A DNA stretch of 64,000 bases from Corynebacterium humireducens NBRC 106098 = DSM 45392. GTDB lineage: Bacteria > Actinomycetota > Actinomycetes > Mycobacteriales > Mycobacteriaceae. Position numbers and translations under genes: made by a program. Under the pieces are notes generated by a model. That model was not told where the DNA came from and did no database searches. It was given only the letters and a program-made list of their open reading frames with translations. Positions within the stretch are counted from its first letter, which is position 1; every line of letters starts with the position of its first letter. Where the stretch lies: assembly GCF_000819445.1 (NCBI RefSeq), contig NZ_CP005286.1:1-64000 (forward strand). The letters are read 5' to 3'. Positions 21,667 to 31,118 of this stretch are shown piece after piece.

Positions 21667-22647
21667 ATGAACGCAAACGCGCCGCAGTACAGCGCCAAGC
21701 GTCGATTCTCCGCCTCCGCCCCGTTGGACACCTTCGATCCCGAGGAATGGCGCCAGGCCCCCGTGCCGGAGCGCACCTCCCTCTCCTTCGAGGTCATGCC
21801 CCCGCGCCACGACGCGGACGAGGCCAAGATCGACGAACTGCTGGACACGCTGCAGTCCTACAACCCGGACTACATCTCCGTCACCAGCTCCCGGAACTCC
21901 GGCTGGCTCGAGGGCACCGCGAAGTTCATCGCGAAGATCAGCGCCCAGACCCGCATCCCGACGGTCGCCCACCTGGCCTGCACCGCCGGCACCCGCGAGG
22001 AGCTCATCGGCTGGATCAACCGGCTCATGGACTCCGGCGTCCGCGGCCTGCTCGCCCTCCGCGGCGACCTCGCAGAAGGACAGACCGGTATGCCTGAGGG
22101 TTACCTCAAGCACGCGACCGACCTCATCAACCTCATCCAGGAGATCGAGGAGGAGCAGGTCGCCCGCTTCGGCGCCGGCCGCCTCGCCATCGGCGTCGCC
22201 GCCTACCCCAGCGGCCACGAGGAGTCGACCAGCCGCGACGAGGACATCGACGTCCTCCTGGCCAAGCAGCGCCTGGGCGCCGACTTCGCCATCACCCAGC
22301 TCTTCTTCGACGCCGAGGACTACCTCCGCTTCCTGGAGCGCGCCCGCCTGGCAGGCGTCCGCATCCCGCTCATCCCCGGCATCATGCCGATGACGAGCGT
22401 CGCGAGACTACGTCGAATGGGACAGCTCTCCGGCCTTACCGTCCCCGACCGGCTGATCAGCCGACTGGAGGCGGCAGGCCCGGAGAGCGAGTACCAGACG
22501 GGCCTCGACCTCACGGCCGAGCTCGCGCAGACCATCCTGGACGCCGGTGCCGGGGGGATGCACGTGTACACGTTCAACCGGCCGGACACCACCACCGAAC
22601 TGCTGGACCGCATCGGCATCACCCCCGACCCTCGGGTTAGGGAGTGA
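21667..22647 (+). CDS. metF: 5,10-methylenetetrahydrofolate reductase
   Basis: This FAD enzyme makes 5-methyl-THF, the methyl donor for methionine synthesis. The 326-residue TIM-barrel protein carries SLSFEVMPPR at the start of the barrel, HLACTAGTREEL, GLLALRGDL and the FAITQLFFD motif, all typical of MetF. ATG at 21667 follows a strong AAGGAGG. metE follows after 115 bp on the same strand, so the pair supplies and uses methyl-THF. Confidence 0.93.
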   Translation: MNANAPQYSAKRRFSASAPLDTFDPEEWRQAPVPERTSLSFEVMPPRHDADEAKIDELLDTLQSYNPDYISVTSSRNSGWLEGTAKFIAKISAQTRIPTVAHLACTAGTREELIGWINRLMDSGVRGLLALRGDLAEGQTGMPEGYLKHATDLINLIQEIEEEQVARFGAGRLAIGVAAYPSGHEESTSRDEDIDVLLAKQRLGADFAITQLFFDAEDYLRFLERARLAGVRIPLIPGIMPMTSVARLRRMGQLSGLTVPDRLISRLEAAGPESEYQTGLDLTAELAQTILDAGAGGMHVYTFNRPDTTTELLDRIGITPDPRVRE

Positions 22648-22762
22648 GGCGGGAGACCGCCGCCGCTGCATCTCATGTTGATAGCGACCTGCTGCACGCA
22701 CCGGGAGCCCCCGAAGCAGACCAGGTTGTACACCCAAGATTTTCCGAAAGGCCTCCCTTTTC

Positions 22763-25078
22763 ATGTCTTCCACCGCTTTCCCCACCTTCACCATCGAGGG
22801 CTACCCGCGCGTCGGCGCCAACCGCGAGCTCAAGAAGGCCCTCGAGTCCTTCTGGGCCGGCCGCATCGACGAGGAGACCTTCATCTCCTCCGCGCACTCC
22901 ATCCGCCTGGAGAACTACGCCCGTCTGCGTGACCTCGGCCTGGACCAGGACTACGCCATCCCGGCCGACGTCGCCCTCTACGACCAGGTGCTCGAGACCG
23001 GCGTCACCGTCGGCCTGATCGGTGGCGACGCCGCCGAGGTCGACCTCACCGAGTACTTCGCCCTGGCCCGCGGCACCGCCGAGCGTTCCCCGCTCGAGAT
23101 GACCAAGTGGTTCGACACCAACTACCACTACCTCGTCCCGGAGGTCGCCGAGGACACCGTCATCACCCCGCGCCCGCAGCGCATCCTCGACATCGTCGCC
23201 GAGGCCAAGGAGGCCGGCCACACCGTCCGTCCGTTCCTGGTCGGCCCGGTCACCCTGCTGGCCAAGTCCAAGGCCGCCGAGAACGCCGGCGAGGGCTTCA
23301 ACCCGCTGTCCCGCCTCGAGGACCTCACCGCCGCCTACGCCCAGGTCCTCGCCGCCCTCAAGGAGGCCGGCGTGGAGTGGGTCCAGCTCGCCGAGCCGGC
23401 CCTGGTCGCCGACCTGACCATCCGTTCCGACGCCGACCTGGCCGCCGACGCGAAGGCCACCTACGAGGCGCTCCTCGGCTCCGAGGACCGCCCGCAGGTC
23501 CTCATCACCACCCCCTACGGTGCCCTGCGCAACGGCCTCGACGCCCTCGTCGCCGCCAAGCCGGAGGCCCTGCAGGTCGACCTCGCACCGGTCACCCTCG
23601 CCAACGAGGAGGGCTACGTCGAGCGCGTCGCCAAGGCAGTCGCCGGCACCGGCATCACCCTGGCCGCCGGCGTCATCGACGGCCGCAACATCTGGGCCGC
23701 CGACCTGCGCGAGCGCCTCTCCGTCCTGGAGGAGCTGAAGAAGGGCGGCGTCGAGAAGATCGCCGTCACCTCCTCCGTCTCCCTGCAGCACGTCCCGCAC
23801 ACCGTCTCCGTGGAGAAGAACCTCCCGGTCGACGTCGCCGGCTGGCTCTCCTTCGCCGACGAGAAGATCGGCGAGGCACAGGCCCTGGCCACCGCACTCG
23901 AGGGCGGCTCCGTCGCCGCCGCAGACGCCTTCGCCCGCTCCGACCGCGCCGTGCGCACCCGTCGTGAGTCCGCCCGCACCCACAACCAGGCCGTCCAGGA
24001 CCGCGTCGCCGCTCTGCCGGACGGCCAGGTCGCACGCGAGCCGGAGTTCGAGGGCCGCGTCGAGGCACAGAAGGTGCTCAACCTGCCGAAGCTGCCGACC
24101 ACCACGATCGGCTCCTTCCCGCAGACCACCGAGATCCGCAAGGCACGCGCCGACCACCGCTCCGGCGCCCTCACCGACGAGCAGTACACCGACGCCCTCA
24201 AGGACGAGGTCAAGTCCGTCATCGAGCTGCAGGAGCGCCTCGGCATCGACGTCCTCGTCCACGGCGAGCCCGAGCGCAACGACATGGTCCAGTACTTCGC
24301 CGAGCTTCTCGACGGCTTCGTGACCACCGAGCACGGCTGGGTCCAGTCCTACGGCTCCCGCTGCACCCGCCCGTCCATCGTCGTCGGCGACGTCTCCCGC
24401 CCGAAGGCCATGACCGTCGAGTGGGCCAAGTACGCCCAGTCCCTCTCCGACAAGCACGTCAAGGGCATGCTGACCGGCCCGGTCACCATCCTCGCGTGGT
24501 CCTTCACCCGTGACGACGTTCCGAAGTCCGTCTCCGCCGACCAGATCGGCGTCGCCCTCGCCGACGAGGTCGCCGACCTCGAGGCCGCCGGCATCAACGT
24601 CATCCAGATCGACGAGCCGGCCCTGCGCGAGCTGCTGCCGCTGCGTGAGGAGGACCGCCCGGCATACCTGGACTGGGCCGTCCGCTCCTTCCGCCTCGTC
24701 TCCCTGGACGCGAAGCCGACCACCCAGATCCACACCCACCTCTGCTACTCGGAGTTCGGGCAGATCATCGACGCCGTCGCCGCCCTCGACGCCGACGTCA
24801 CCTCCATCGAGGCCGCCCGCTCCCGCATGGAGCTGCTGGGTGACCTGGACGAGTCCTTCCACTCCGAGATCGGCCCGGGCATCTGGGACATCCACTCCCC
24901 GCGCGTCCCGGACGTCGCCGAGCTCACCGAGCTGATCAAGGCCGCCCTGGTCAACGTCCCGACCGAGCGCCTCTGGGTCAACCCGGACTGCGGTCTGAAG
25001 ACCCGCGGCTACGCCGAGACCGAGGCGTCCCTGCGCAACATGGTCCTCGCCCGCGACCTCGTGGTCGAGTCCCTGTAA
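22763..25078 (+). CDS. metE: Cobalamin-independent methionine synthase
   Basis: MetE transfers the methyl group of 5-methyl-THF-polyglutamate to homocysteine. At 771 residues it has the usual two-barrel length. The C-terminal half has the zinc site: the His/Cys pair in THLCYSEF (about 659-661) and Cys in NPDCGLKTR (about 743), and the substrate loops [17 protein letters not shown] and [12 protein letters not shown]. No cobalamin riboswitch is seen in the 115-bp gap before it. The long antisense frame opposite is a composition shadow. Confidence 0.97.
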   Translation: MSSTAFPTFTIEGYPRVGANRELKKALESFWAGRIDEETFISSAHSIRLENYARLRDLGLDQDYAIPADVALYDQVLETGVTVGLIGGDAAEVDLTEYFALARGTAERSPLEMTKWFDTNYHYLVPEVAEDTVITPRPQRILDIVAEAKEAGHTVRPFLVGPVTLLAKSKAAENAGEGFNPLSRLEDLTAAYAQVLAALKEAGVEWVQLAEPALVADLTIRSDADLAADAKATYEALLGSEDRPQVLITTPYGALRNGLDALVAAKPEALQVDLAPVTLANEEGYVERVAKAVAGTGITLAAGVIDGRNIWAADLRERLSVLEELKKGGVEKIAVTSSVSLQHVPHTVSVEKNLPVDVAGWLSFADEKIGEAQALATALEGGSVAAADAFARSDRAVRTRRESARTHNQAVQDRVAALPDGQVAREPEFEGRVEAQKVLNLPKLPTTTIGSFPQTTEIRKARADHRSGALTDEQYTDALKDEVKSVIELQERLGIDVLVHGEPERNDMVQYFAELLDGFVTTEHGWVQSYGSRCTRPSIVVGDVSRPKAMTVEWAKYAQSLSDKHVKGMLTGPVTILAWSFTRDDVPKSVSADQIGVALADEVADLEAAGINVIQIDEPALRELLPLREEDRPAYLDWAVRSFRLVSLDAKPTTQIHTHLCYSEFGQIIDAVAALDADVTSIEAARSRMELLGDLDESFHSEIGPGIWDIHSPRVPDVAELTELIKAALVNVPTERLWVNPDCGLKTRGYAETEASLRNMVLARDLVVESL

Positions 25079-25101
25079 CACCTGCGTAGCAACTACGTTG
25101 C

Positions 25102-25133
25102 GGGCCCGGTTCCACTTCGGTGGGGCCGGGCCC
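25102..25133. terminator. Bidirectional hairpin between metE and the 25153 gene
   Basis: A 14-bp stem (25102-25115 with 25120-25133, two G-U pairs) capped by a stable TTCG tetraloop, sitting between two convergent genes. Confidence 0.75.
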
Positions 25134-25152
25134 CTCGTGATTCCGGGGGCGG

Positions 25153-25473
25153 CTAGCGCTCGTCGATGACCTCCGCGAAGGCGGCCACCTTCCGGCGGAG
25201 ATCCTCGATGAGGGCGTCCCCGTCCCTCCGGGACTTCTCCTCCGACGCCGGGTCATCCCAGCCTGTCTCCCAGTGGTGGTGGGACCGCCAGTGGTCGCAC
25301 CATGCGTAGAGCCGCTGCGTCAGCGACTCGGACAGGCCGTAGTCCCGTGGCGCCATCAGATAGGTGTCCGTGCCGTTCTCCCAGAGCGGGGAGTCGGCGC
25401 CCCAGTCCGCGAAGAACCGGATTTTCCTCCGGTAGCGGTGGTCCGGTCGTGCGTTGTCATCATGGCGGGTCAT
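25153..25473 (-). CDS. Hypothetical protein, Trp/His-rich
   Basis: The 106-residue protein ([25 protein letters not shown]...) is rich in Trp and His ([15 protein letters not shown]) and charged, without signal peptide or membrane helix. No family recognised. TAGGCT lies 6 bases before ATG, consistent with a leaderless transcript. Confidence 0.6.
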   Translation of the reverse strand: MTRHDDNARPDHRYRRKIRFFADWGADSPLWENGTDTYLMAPRDYGLSESLTQRLYAWCDHWRSHHHWETGWDDPASEEKSRRDGDALIEDLRRKVAAFAEVIDER

Positions 25474-25556
25474 GGCACCAGCCTAGTGGCGTCGGGGACA
25501 CCGGCGGGAGGCTGTCGCTGACCTCCGGGGAACGGTTTTTCGCTAGACTGTCCCGC

Positions 25557-26078
25557 ATGACCAACAAGACCGCTACCGCGACGCTGCACACCAACCGTGG
25601 TGACATCGTCATCGAGCTCTTCGGCAACCACGCACCGGCCACCGTGGCCAACTTCGTCGGCCTGGCCGACGGCTCCAAGGAGTACTCCACCGAGAACGCC
25701 TCCGGCGAGAAGTCCGGCCCGTTCTACGACGGCGCCGTGTTCCACCGCGTCATCGACGGCTTCATGATCCAGGGCGGCGACCCGACCGGCACCGGCCGTG
25801 GCGGCCCGGGCTACATGTTCGCCGACGAGTTCCACCCGGAGCTCCGCTTCGATCGTCCGTACCTGCTCGCCATGGCCAACGCCGGCCCGGGCACCAACGG
25901 CTCCCAGTTCTTCATCACCGTGGGCCCGACCCCGCACCTGAACAACCGCCACACCATCTTCGGTGAGGTCGTCGACGCGGAGTCCCAGAAGGTCGTCGAC
26001 GCGATCGCCTCCACCCCCACCGACCGCATGGACCGCCCGGTGGACCCGGTCATGATCGAGTCCGTCACCATCGCCTAA
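25557..26078 (+). CDS. ppiA: Cyclophilin-type peptidyl-prolyl isomerase
   Basis: The 173-residue protein carries the cyclophilin core: [41 protein letters not shown] and [12 protein letters not shown], including the catalytic Arg and the Phe/His pocket. No signal peptide, so cytosolic. ATG at 25557 is leaderless in appearance: TAGACT (25544-25549) stands 7 bases before it. Same place as Rv0009 in M. tuberculosis. Confidence 0.95.
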   Translation: MTNKTATATLHTNRGDIVIELFGNHAPATVANFVGLADGSKEYSTENASGEKSGPFYDGAVFHRVIDGFMIQGGDPTGTGRGGPGYMFADEFHPELRFDRPYLLAMANAGPGTNGSQFFITVGPTPHLNNRHTIFGEVVDAESQKVVDAIASTPTDRMDRPVDPVMIESVTIA

Positions 26079-26152
26079 GTCTCTGCTCCACCCCGGCCCG
26101 CGCCGTCGCTTGTCGACGCCCGCGGGCCTTCCTCATTCCAGGAGTCCTCACC

Positions 26153-26800
26153 ATGCTCACCCTGCGCCGTTGGTGGGAGCAGGCCCCCGCCACCACGCTC
26201 TTCACCGCCCTGGCCGTCGTGGTGTACATCATCACCGCCGTGCAGTCGCGGTCACTGATGAACAACCTCTCCGCCTCCTCCCTGGGCGACGCCTGGCTCC
26301 TCTACGGCCCGGAGGTCTCCACCGGGGGCCTCGACCGTCTGCGGGCCCTCGGGGCGGCCTTCCTCCACATCGACCTGGGCCACGTGGCCATCAACGGGTT
26401 CCTCCTCATGCTCATCGGCCGGGAGATCGAGCGATTCGCCGGCACGGCCCTCTACACCGCGGCGTTCCTCACGGGGGCGGTGGGCGCGTCGGCGACCGTC
26501 CTGTGGATGGACTGGGCCCAACCCACCGCTGGCGCCTCCGGGGCGCTGTTCGCACTCATGATGCTGCTCGTCGGCGTGGCGCGCGTCAGTGGCGGGGATC
26601 TGCGCGCCCCGCTGGCGTTCGTCGGCGTCAACGTCATCTACACCTTCCTGGCGCCCTCGGTGTCGCTGTGGGGACACATGGGTGGCCTGCTGACGGGTGG
26701 GGCCATGCTGTTCTTCTTCGTGCACCCGGATGTGCGGGTCCGCTGGGCGGGGGTCCTGGCGGTGCTGACGGCGTCGGTGGTCGCCGTGGGGCTTGTGTAA
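26153..26800 (+). CDS. Rhomboid family intramembrane serine protease
   Basis: A 215-residue protein with about six membrane helices. The catalytic Ser is in GASGALFA and the His in WGHMGGLL, with the HIDLGHVAINGFLL motif in the helix before them. The family cleaves membrane proteins within the bilayer; the substrate here is unknown. It sits between ppiA and crgA, as in other corynebacteria, and is followed by the second DnaA-box cluster. Confidence 0.9.
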   Translation: MLTLRRWWEQAPATTLFTALAVVVYIITAVQSRSLMNNLSASSLGDAWLLYGPEVSTGGLDRLRALGAAFLHIDLGHVAINGFLLMLIGREIERFAGTALYTAAFLTGAVGASATVLWMDWAQPTAGASGALFALMMLLVGVARVSGGDLRAPLAFVGVNVIYTFLAPSVSLWGHMGGLLTGGAMLFFFVHPDVRVRWAGVLAVLTASVVAVGLV

Positions 26801-27130
26801 CTTGTGATTCGAAAGTTATCCACAGGCTGGGGATAGATCTGTGGAGAATGTGAAGAATCTCTCGTTACACAAGTTCTCCCCAGCCTGTGGATAACTATGT
26901 GGACAGTTTTCCCCACCTGCGCAAATGTTCGAATCTTCAGGTGAATCGCGTGCTCCCGGGCCTGTGGATCGATGTGTATGGTGTGATTTTCGAGTAATCA
27001 CACCCGTGTAACTATCCACAGTGTGGATAACTGCTGTGGATGAATTTACCTCCCGTTCACCGGTGGATAACCCGGTGGAATCCCGGCGGTCCCTGTGGAC
27101 AACTGGGGATAACCGGCCGTTCTGTGCACA
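26801..27130. other. Second cluster of DnaA boxes (oriC-like region)
   Basis: Within about 300 bp lie three perfect boxes (26816-26824; 26886-26894 and 27022-27030 reverse) and at least six single-mismatch boxes (26840-26848, 27012-27020, 27035-27043, 27062-27070, 27094-27102, 27104-27112), plus weaker ones. Boxes occur in both orientations. A 9-bp hairpin (26980-26988/26996-27004) lies between them. CTTGTGATTCGA at 26801-26812 is shared with the dnaA-dnaN origin. No ORF here is credible. It could be a second part of the origin, a DnaA-titrating site, or the main origin. Confidence 0.8.
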
Positions 27131-27178
27131 ACAACCACAACCGTCACGCCCGTCCCCGGGGTGGTCGTTTCGCAGGTT

Positions 27179-27268
27179 TCACAGCGTCGAGCTCACATCG
27201 TCGAGACGAGTCCGCCACGGGGCCGCACGGTCGAGAGGACATGTGCTCCCGACCATCTCGTCTCGAAC
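27179..27268 (-). repeat. Intergenic palindromic element C
   Basis: An inverted copy of element B: its reverse complement reads GTTCGAGACGAGATGGTC, then TCTCGACC, and after a GC-rich spacer CGTCTCGACGATGTG. Outer arms CGAGACGAG (27202-27210) and CTCGTCTCG (27258-27266) also pair with each other, and the inner GGTCG/CGACC forms a smaller hairpin. It lies between the DnaA boxes and the crgA terminator. Confidence 0.65.
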
Positions 27269-27290
27269 TTGCTGAAAGGCGGCGGGCATG

Positions 27291-27327
27291 AAAAAGCCCC
27301 GACCGCCGCACAAGGGGCAGTCGGGGC
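27291..27327 (-). terminator. Intrinsic terminator of crgA
   Basis: GCCCCGAC (27296-27303) pairs with GTCGGGGC (27320-27327); on the minus strand it is followed by TTTTT. Confidence 0.88.
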
Positions 27328-27357
27328 CGCAGACCCGCCAGGCAGACGCAGGGGGCG

Positions 27358-27624
27358 TTAACGCCAGCCCATCGTCATGAGGAGACCGATGACGAACAGT
27401 CCGAAACCGATGCCGTAGTTCCAGGCGCCCAGCTCGACCATGAAGCCGATCTGGTGGCCGGCGAGGTAGTTGACGATCAGCCAGCCCAGGCCCGCCAGCA
27501 TGAAGCCGAACATGATGGCCTTGTACCAGACCGGGGTACCGCCGGTGTTGATCTTGACCGGGGTGCGGTTGGCGCTGGAGGTGGTGGCGGGGATGGTGTT
27601 CTTGGTGATCTTTGCCTTGGGCAT
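27358..27624 (-). CDS. crgA: Cell division protein CrgA
   Basis: The 88-residue protein has a polar N-terminus ([10 protein letters not shown]...) and two membrane helices (about 35-53 and 67-86) with [21 protein letters not shown] between them, the standard CrgA/UPF0233 plan. CrgA recruits peptidoglycan synthases to the septum. ATG 27624 is preferred over GTG 27630. It lies before the pkn operon on the same strand with a 63-bp gap after pknB, the conserved actinobacterial order. Confidence 0.93.
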   Translation of the reverse strand: MPKAKITKNTIPATTSSANRTPVKINTGGTPVWYKAIMFGFMLAGLGWLIVNYLAGHQIGFMVELGAWNYGIGFGLFVIGLLMTMGWR

Positions 27625-27687
27625 TGTCACGGGCCTTTCAGGTGTGGGTACCGGCGGTTCAGTGGGTCTAAGAGTAGCAGCGGGGGG

Positions 27688-29640
27688 TCAGCGGCGGCCG
27701 AGTAGTCCGTCGAGCGGACCGCCGGGTGTCTCGGCGGGGTCGGCCTGGGACTCGGGGAGGAAGACGCCGACGTCGAACCTCCAGAGGCGCAGGGTGACCA
27801 CGCTGTCCTTGCGGATCTGCCCACCGCCCAGGGGTTCGGTGGCGGCGACGAGGCCGGCGTCGACAAGCGCGCCGGTGGCGACGGGTTCGCCGACGCGGAC
27901 CGCGCCGGTGTGGCCGGCCTCGCGGAGGACCTCGCGGGCGCGGGTCTCGTTGAGGCGGGTGACGTCGGGCAGGGTCATGAGCATGCCGTTGGACACCTCC
28001 AGCAGGACGGTGTCGCCGCGGCGGGCCTGGGCGCCCTCGTTGTCCACGCGGAGGACGCGGCCCTCGGGTTCGGCGGAGTCGACGACGGTGACCTGCGGGA
28101 CGAAACCGAGGCTGCTCAGCGTCGCCTCGGCCTGTTCGACCTGCATGCCGGACAGGACGGGGATGCGGACGAGGGCGGGGCCGGTGGAGACGGTGATGGT
28201 CACGCGGGAGCCCTTGGAGATCTGCGCGCCGGCCGGCGGGTTCTGCTCCATGATGCGGCCGGCGGTGACGGTCTCGGAGGTGTCCTCGTTGACCTGCTGC
28301 TCGAGGAGGAGCTCCACCTCGGCGAGGGCGTCGGCGGCCTCCTGCGGGGTCATGCCGGTGACGTCAGGGACGTCGGTGATCTCGCGGCCGCTGGAGACGG
28401 TCATCGTCACCGAGGTGCCCTTCTGCAGCTGTGAGCCGGCGGTCGGGTTGGTGCGGATGACGGTGCCGCGGGGGACGTCGGGGGAGGGTTCCTCGTTGAC
28501 GTCGACACGCAGTTCGAGGGCCTCGAGGCGGGCCGTCGCGTCCTGGCGGGGCAGGCCGGTGACGTCCGGGACGGACACCATCTGCCGGGCGGCGTTGTCC
28601 TCGGGGCCGCGCAGCGTGTCCCACACGAAGACGCCGCCGAGGCCGAGCGACAGGGCGGCCAGCAGGGCGGTGAGCCACACCATCCAACGGTTGCTTCTCG
28701 ACGCCCCCTCCTCCGGCACCCGCGCCGTCACGGTGGTGGGGGAGTCGTCCGCCGGGGGCTGGTCCTCGGCGATGTAGTGGCGGGCGGCGTCGGTGACGGC
28801 GTTGCGGGCCAGTTTGCGCAGGTCATCGCGCATGGCGGCGGCCGTCTGGTAGCGGTCCGCCGGGTGCTTGGCCATGGCGGTGAGCACCACGGCATCGACG
28901 TTGACGGCGGCGGTGGGGGAGAGGGCGTCGATAAGCGAGGACGGTGCCTCCGGGTCCTCCTGCACATGCTGGTACGCGACGGCGAAGGGCGTCTCGCCCT
29001 CGAAGGGCGGACGGCCGGTGACCGTCTCGTAGAGGACGCAGCCGAGGGCGTAGACGTCGGAGCGGGCGTCGGCGGCCTTGCCGCGGGCCTGCTCCGGGGA
29101 GAGGTACTGCGCGGTGCCGATGACGGCGGAGGTCTGCGTCATCGCGGACGTCGAGTCGTCGAGTGCGCGGGCGATGCCGAAGTCCATCACCTTCACCTCG
29201 CCGGTGTTGGTGATCATGATGTTCGCCGGCTTGACGTCGCGGTGGATGATGCCCGCGTCGTGGCTGGCCTGCAGGGCCTCCGCCACGGGGACGAGCAGCT
29301 CCGCGGCGCGGGACGGGCTGAGCGGCCCCTCCTCGCGGACGATGTCCCGCAGCGTCCGGCCGTGGACCCGCTCCATGACGATGTACGGCACGGTCACGCC
29401 GTCGATGGTGGTCTCACCCGTGTCGAAGACCGCCACGATCGTCGGGTGGTTGAGCCGCCCGGAGTTCTGCGCCTCACGGCGGAAACGCTCCCGGAAGTTG
29501 ACGTCACGGGCCAGCTCGAGACGCAGCCGCTTCACGGCGACGTCCCGGCCCAGCAGCGTGTCCTCGGCGGCGAACACCTCGGACATGCCTCCGGTGCCGA
29601 TCACCTCGGCCAGCTGGTAGCGGTCACCGAGCAGCGTCAT
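27688..29640 (-). CDS. pknB: Ser/Thr protein kinase PknB with four PASTA domains
   Basis: The 650-residue membrane kinase senses muropeptides or lipid II and phosphorylates growth and division proteins. It has a kinase domain (about 1-275) with GTGGMSEVF, VAVKR, HRDVKPANIM, MDFGIA and the GTAQYLSPEQA activation loop, a membrane helix near 340-360, and four extracellular PASTA modules with repeated VPDVTG-type starts. It begins ATG overlapping the pknA stop (ATGA), so it is translationally coupled. It is the last gene of the seven-gene operon. Confidence 0.96.
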   Translation of the reverse strand: MTLLGDRYQLAEVIGTGGMSEVFAAEDTLLGRDVAVKRLRLELARDVNFRERFRREAQNSGRLNHPTIVAVFDTGETTIDGVTVPYIVMERVHGRTLRDIVREEGPLSPSRAAELLVPVAEALQASHDAGIIHRDVKPANIMITNTGEVKVMDFGIARALDDSTSAMTQTSAVIGTAQYLSPEQARGKAADARSDVYALGCVLYETVTGRPPFEGETPFAVAYQHVQEDPEAPSSLIDALSPTAAVNVDAVVLTAMAKHPADRYQTAAAMRDDLRKLARNAVTDAARHYIAEDQPPADDSPTTVTARVPEEGASRSNRWMVWLTALLAALSLGLGGVFVWDTLRGPEDNAARQMVSVPDVTGLPRQDATARLEALELRVDVNEEPSPDVPRGTVIRTNPTAGSQLQKGTSVTMTVSSGREITDVPDVTGMTPQEAADALAEVELLLEQQVNEDTSETVTAGRIMEQNPPAGAQISKGSRVTITVSTGPALVRIPVLSGMQVEQAEATLSSLGFVPQVTVVDSAEPEGRVLRVDNEGAQARRGDTVLLEVSNGMLMTLPDVTRLNETRAREVLREAGHTGAVRVGEPVATGALVDAGLVAATEPLGGGQIRKDSVVTLRLWRFDVGVFLPESQADPAETPGGPLDGLLGRR

Positions 29641-31118
29641 CAGTTACCTCCGTTGATCAGATTCCCCAGCGTATCCGGAAGTGGGTCGGGATCGCCGGGG
29701 GTTCCGTCACCGGGGTCGACCGGGGGCGCGGTGGTCACCGGCGGCGGGGTCGGCTGTCCGGTCGGCTGCGTCGTCGGTTCCGGGGTCGGCTGCGTCGTCG
29801 ATTCCGGGGTCGGCTCCGGCTCGGGGCTGGGGGACTCCTCGGTGGGGGTGACGAACTCGGTGGTGGTCTCCGGGGCGCGGGTCGTCGGCGGGGGTGTCGT
29901 CACCTGCTCCGGTTCCGGCGAGGGCGTGACCCACTCGGTGACGATCTCCTGCGTGGTCGTCGGGGTCGTGCTCGGCTCGTCGCCGCCGGCGCCCTCGAAG
30001 AGCCCCGCCTGCCAGGCGAGGTACATGCCGCCGCCGAGCAGCGCCGCGATGAGCACCGCGAGGAGCAGGCCGGTGCCGAAACCGCCGCCGCGGGGCTGCG
30101 GCGCCGGCTGTGCCGGGGGCAGCGGTCGGGCGGGCGGCACCGGGGTCACCGGCTGCGCGGGGCGGATCGTCGTCGGGTGCGTCACCGCGCCGAGCATCCG
30201 GGTGGCCTCCGTCGGGGAGGGCTCGGGGGCGACCTCCGTCAGCGCCGCCGACTGCGGCTGCGGGGGACGGTTGCCCAGGCGCACGGCGGAGACGGCGAGG
30301 GCCATCTCGTTGCCGTCGGCGAAGCGCTGCCCCGGGTCCTTGCGCAGGGCGATGCCGATGAGTTCGCGGGTCTCGGCGGTGACGCTCGTCGACAGGGCCG
30401 GCGGGGCCTGGCTGATGTGCGCCAGCGCCACCGACACCGAGGAGTCGCCGGTGAAGGGGCGGCGGCCGGCGAGCATCTCGTAGCCCACCACGCCGAGGGA
30501 GTACACGTCGGAGGCGGCGGTGACCTCGCGTCCCTGCGCCTGCTCCGGGGAGACGTACTGGGCGGTGCCCACCACCATGCCGGTGCGGGTGAGCGGGACG
30601 GCGGCGGCCGCCTTGGCGATGCCGAAGTCCGTGATCTTCACCTGCCCGTTCTGCGTGATGAGCAGGTTGCCCGGCTTGATGTCGCGGTGCACGAGGTCCA
30701 TGCGGTGGATGACCGACAGGCCGTGGGCGGCCTGCTCGAGGACGTCGAGGACCAGCTCCTCGTCGAGGCTCCGCTCCCGCGCCAGCAGGTCCGCCAGGGA
30801 CTCGCCACGGATGTACTCCATCGCGATGAAGCAGAAGGTGTGACCCGCGGGGTCGGGGATCTCGCGGTAGTCGTAGGTGCGCACGACGTTGTCGGAGTCG
30901 ATGAGCTCCGCGGTCTCCGCCTCGTTGCGGAAACGGACGAGGAACTCCTGGTTGTCCGAGAACTCCGGGCGCAGGATCTTCAGCGCGACCTCCCGGTCGT
31001 GCACGGTGTCGTCGGCGAGCCACACCGTCGACATGCCGCCGTGCCCGATGATCCACTGCAGGCGGTAGTCCTCGCCGATCAGTTTCTGGAGCCGTTCGCG
31101 GCCGTCGGTGTCGGACAT
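29640..31118 (-). CDS. pknA: Ser/Thr protein kinase PknA
   Basis: The 492-residue protein has an N-terminal kinase domain (GHGGMSTVW, VALKIL, HRDIKPGNLL, TDFGIAKA, GTAQYVSPEQ), a membrane helix around 370-390 (LLLAVLIAALLGGGMYLAW) and a long Pro/Thr/Glu-rich outer tail without PASTA domains. In actinobacteria PknA and PknB control cell shape through substrates such as CrgA, MviN and FhaB. ATG 31118 overlaps the pbpA stop by ATGA. Confidence 0.95.
   Translation of the reverse strand: MSDTDGRERLQKLIGEDYRLQWIIGHGGMSTVWLADDTVHDREVALKILRPEFSDNQEFLVRFRNEAETAELIDSDNVVRTYDYREIPDPAGHTFCFIAMEYIRGESLADLLARERSLDEELVLDVLEQAAHGLSVIHRMDLVHRDIKPGNLLITQNGQVKITDFGIAKAAAAVPLTRTGMVVGTAQYVSPEQAQGREVTAASDVYSLGVVGYEMLAGRRPFTGDSSVSVALAHISQAPPALSTSVTAETRELIGIALRKDPGQRFADGNEMALAVSAVRLGNRPPQPQSAALTEVAPEPSPTEATRMLGAVTHPTTIRPAQPVTPVPPARPLPPAQPAPQPRGGGFGTGLLLAVLIAALLGGGMYLAWQAGLFEGAGGDEPSTTPTTTQEIVTEWVTPSPEPEQVTTPPPTTRAPETTTEFVTPTEESPSPEPEPTPESTTQPTPEPTTQPTGQPTPPPVTTAPPVDPGDGTPGDPDPLPDTLGNLINGGN

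Noticed and set aside
22648..22762. Cobalamin riboswitch before metE
   Set aside because: The gap is only 115 bp and lacks the B12-box and long pairing arms.
22673..25081. 802-codon open frame antisense to metE
   Set aside because: Composition shadow of metE, no family features.
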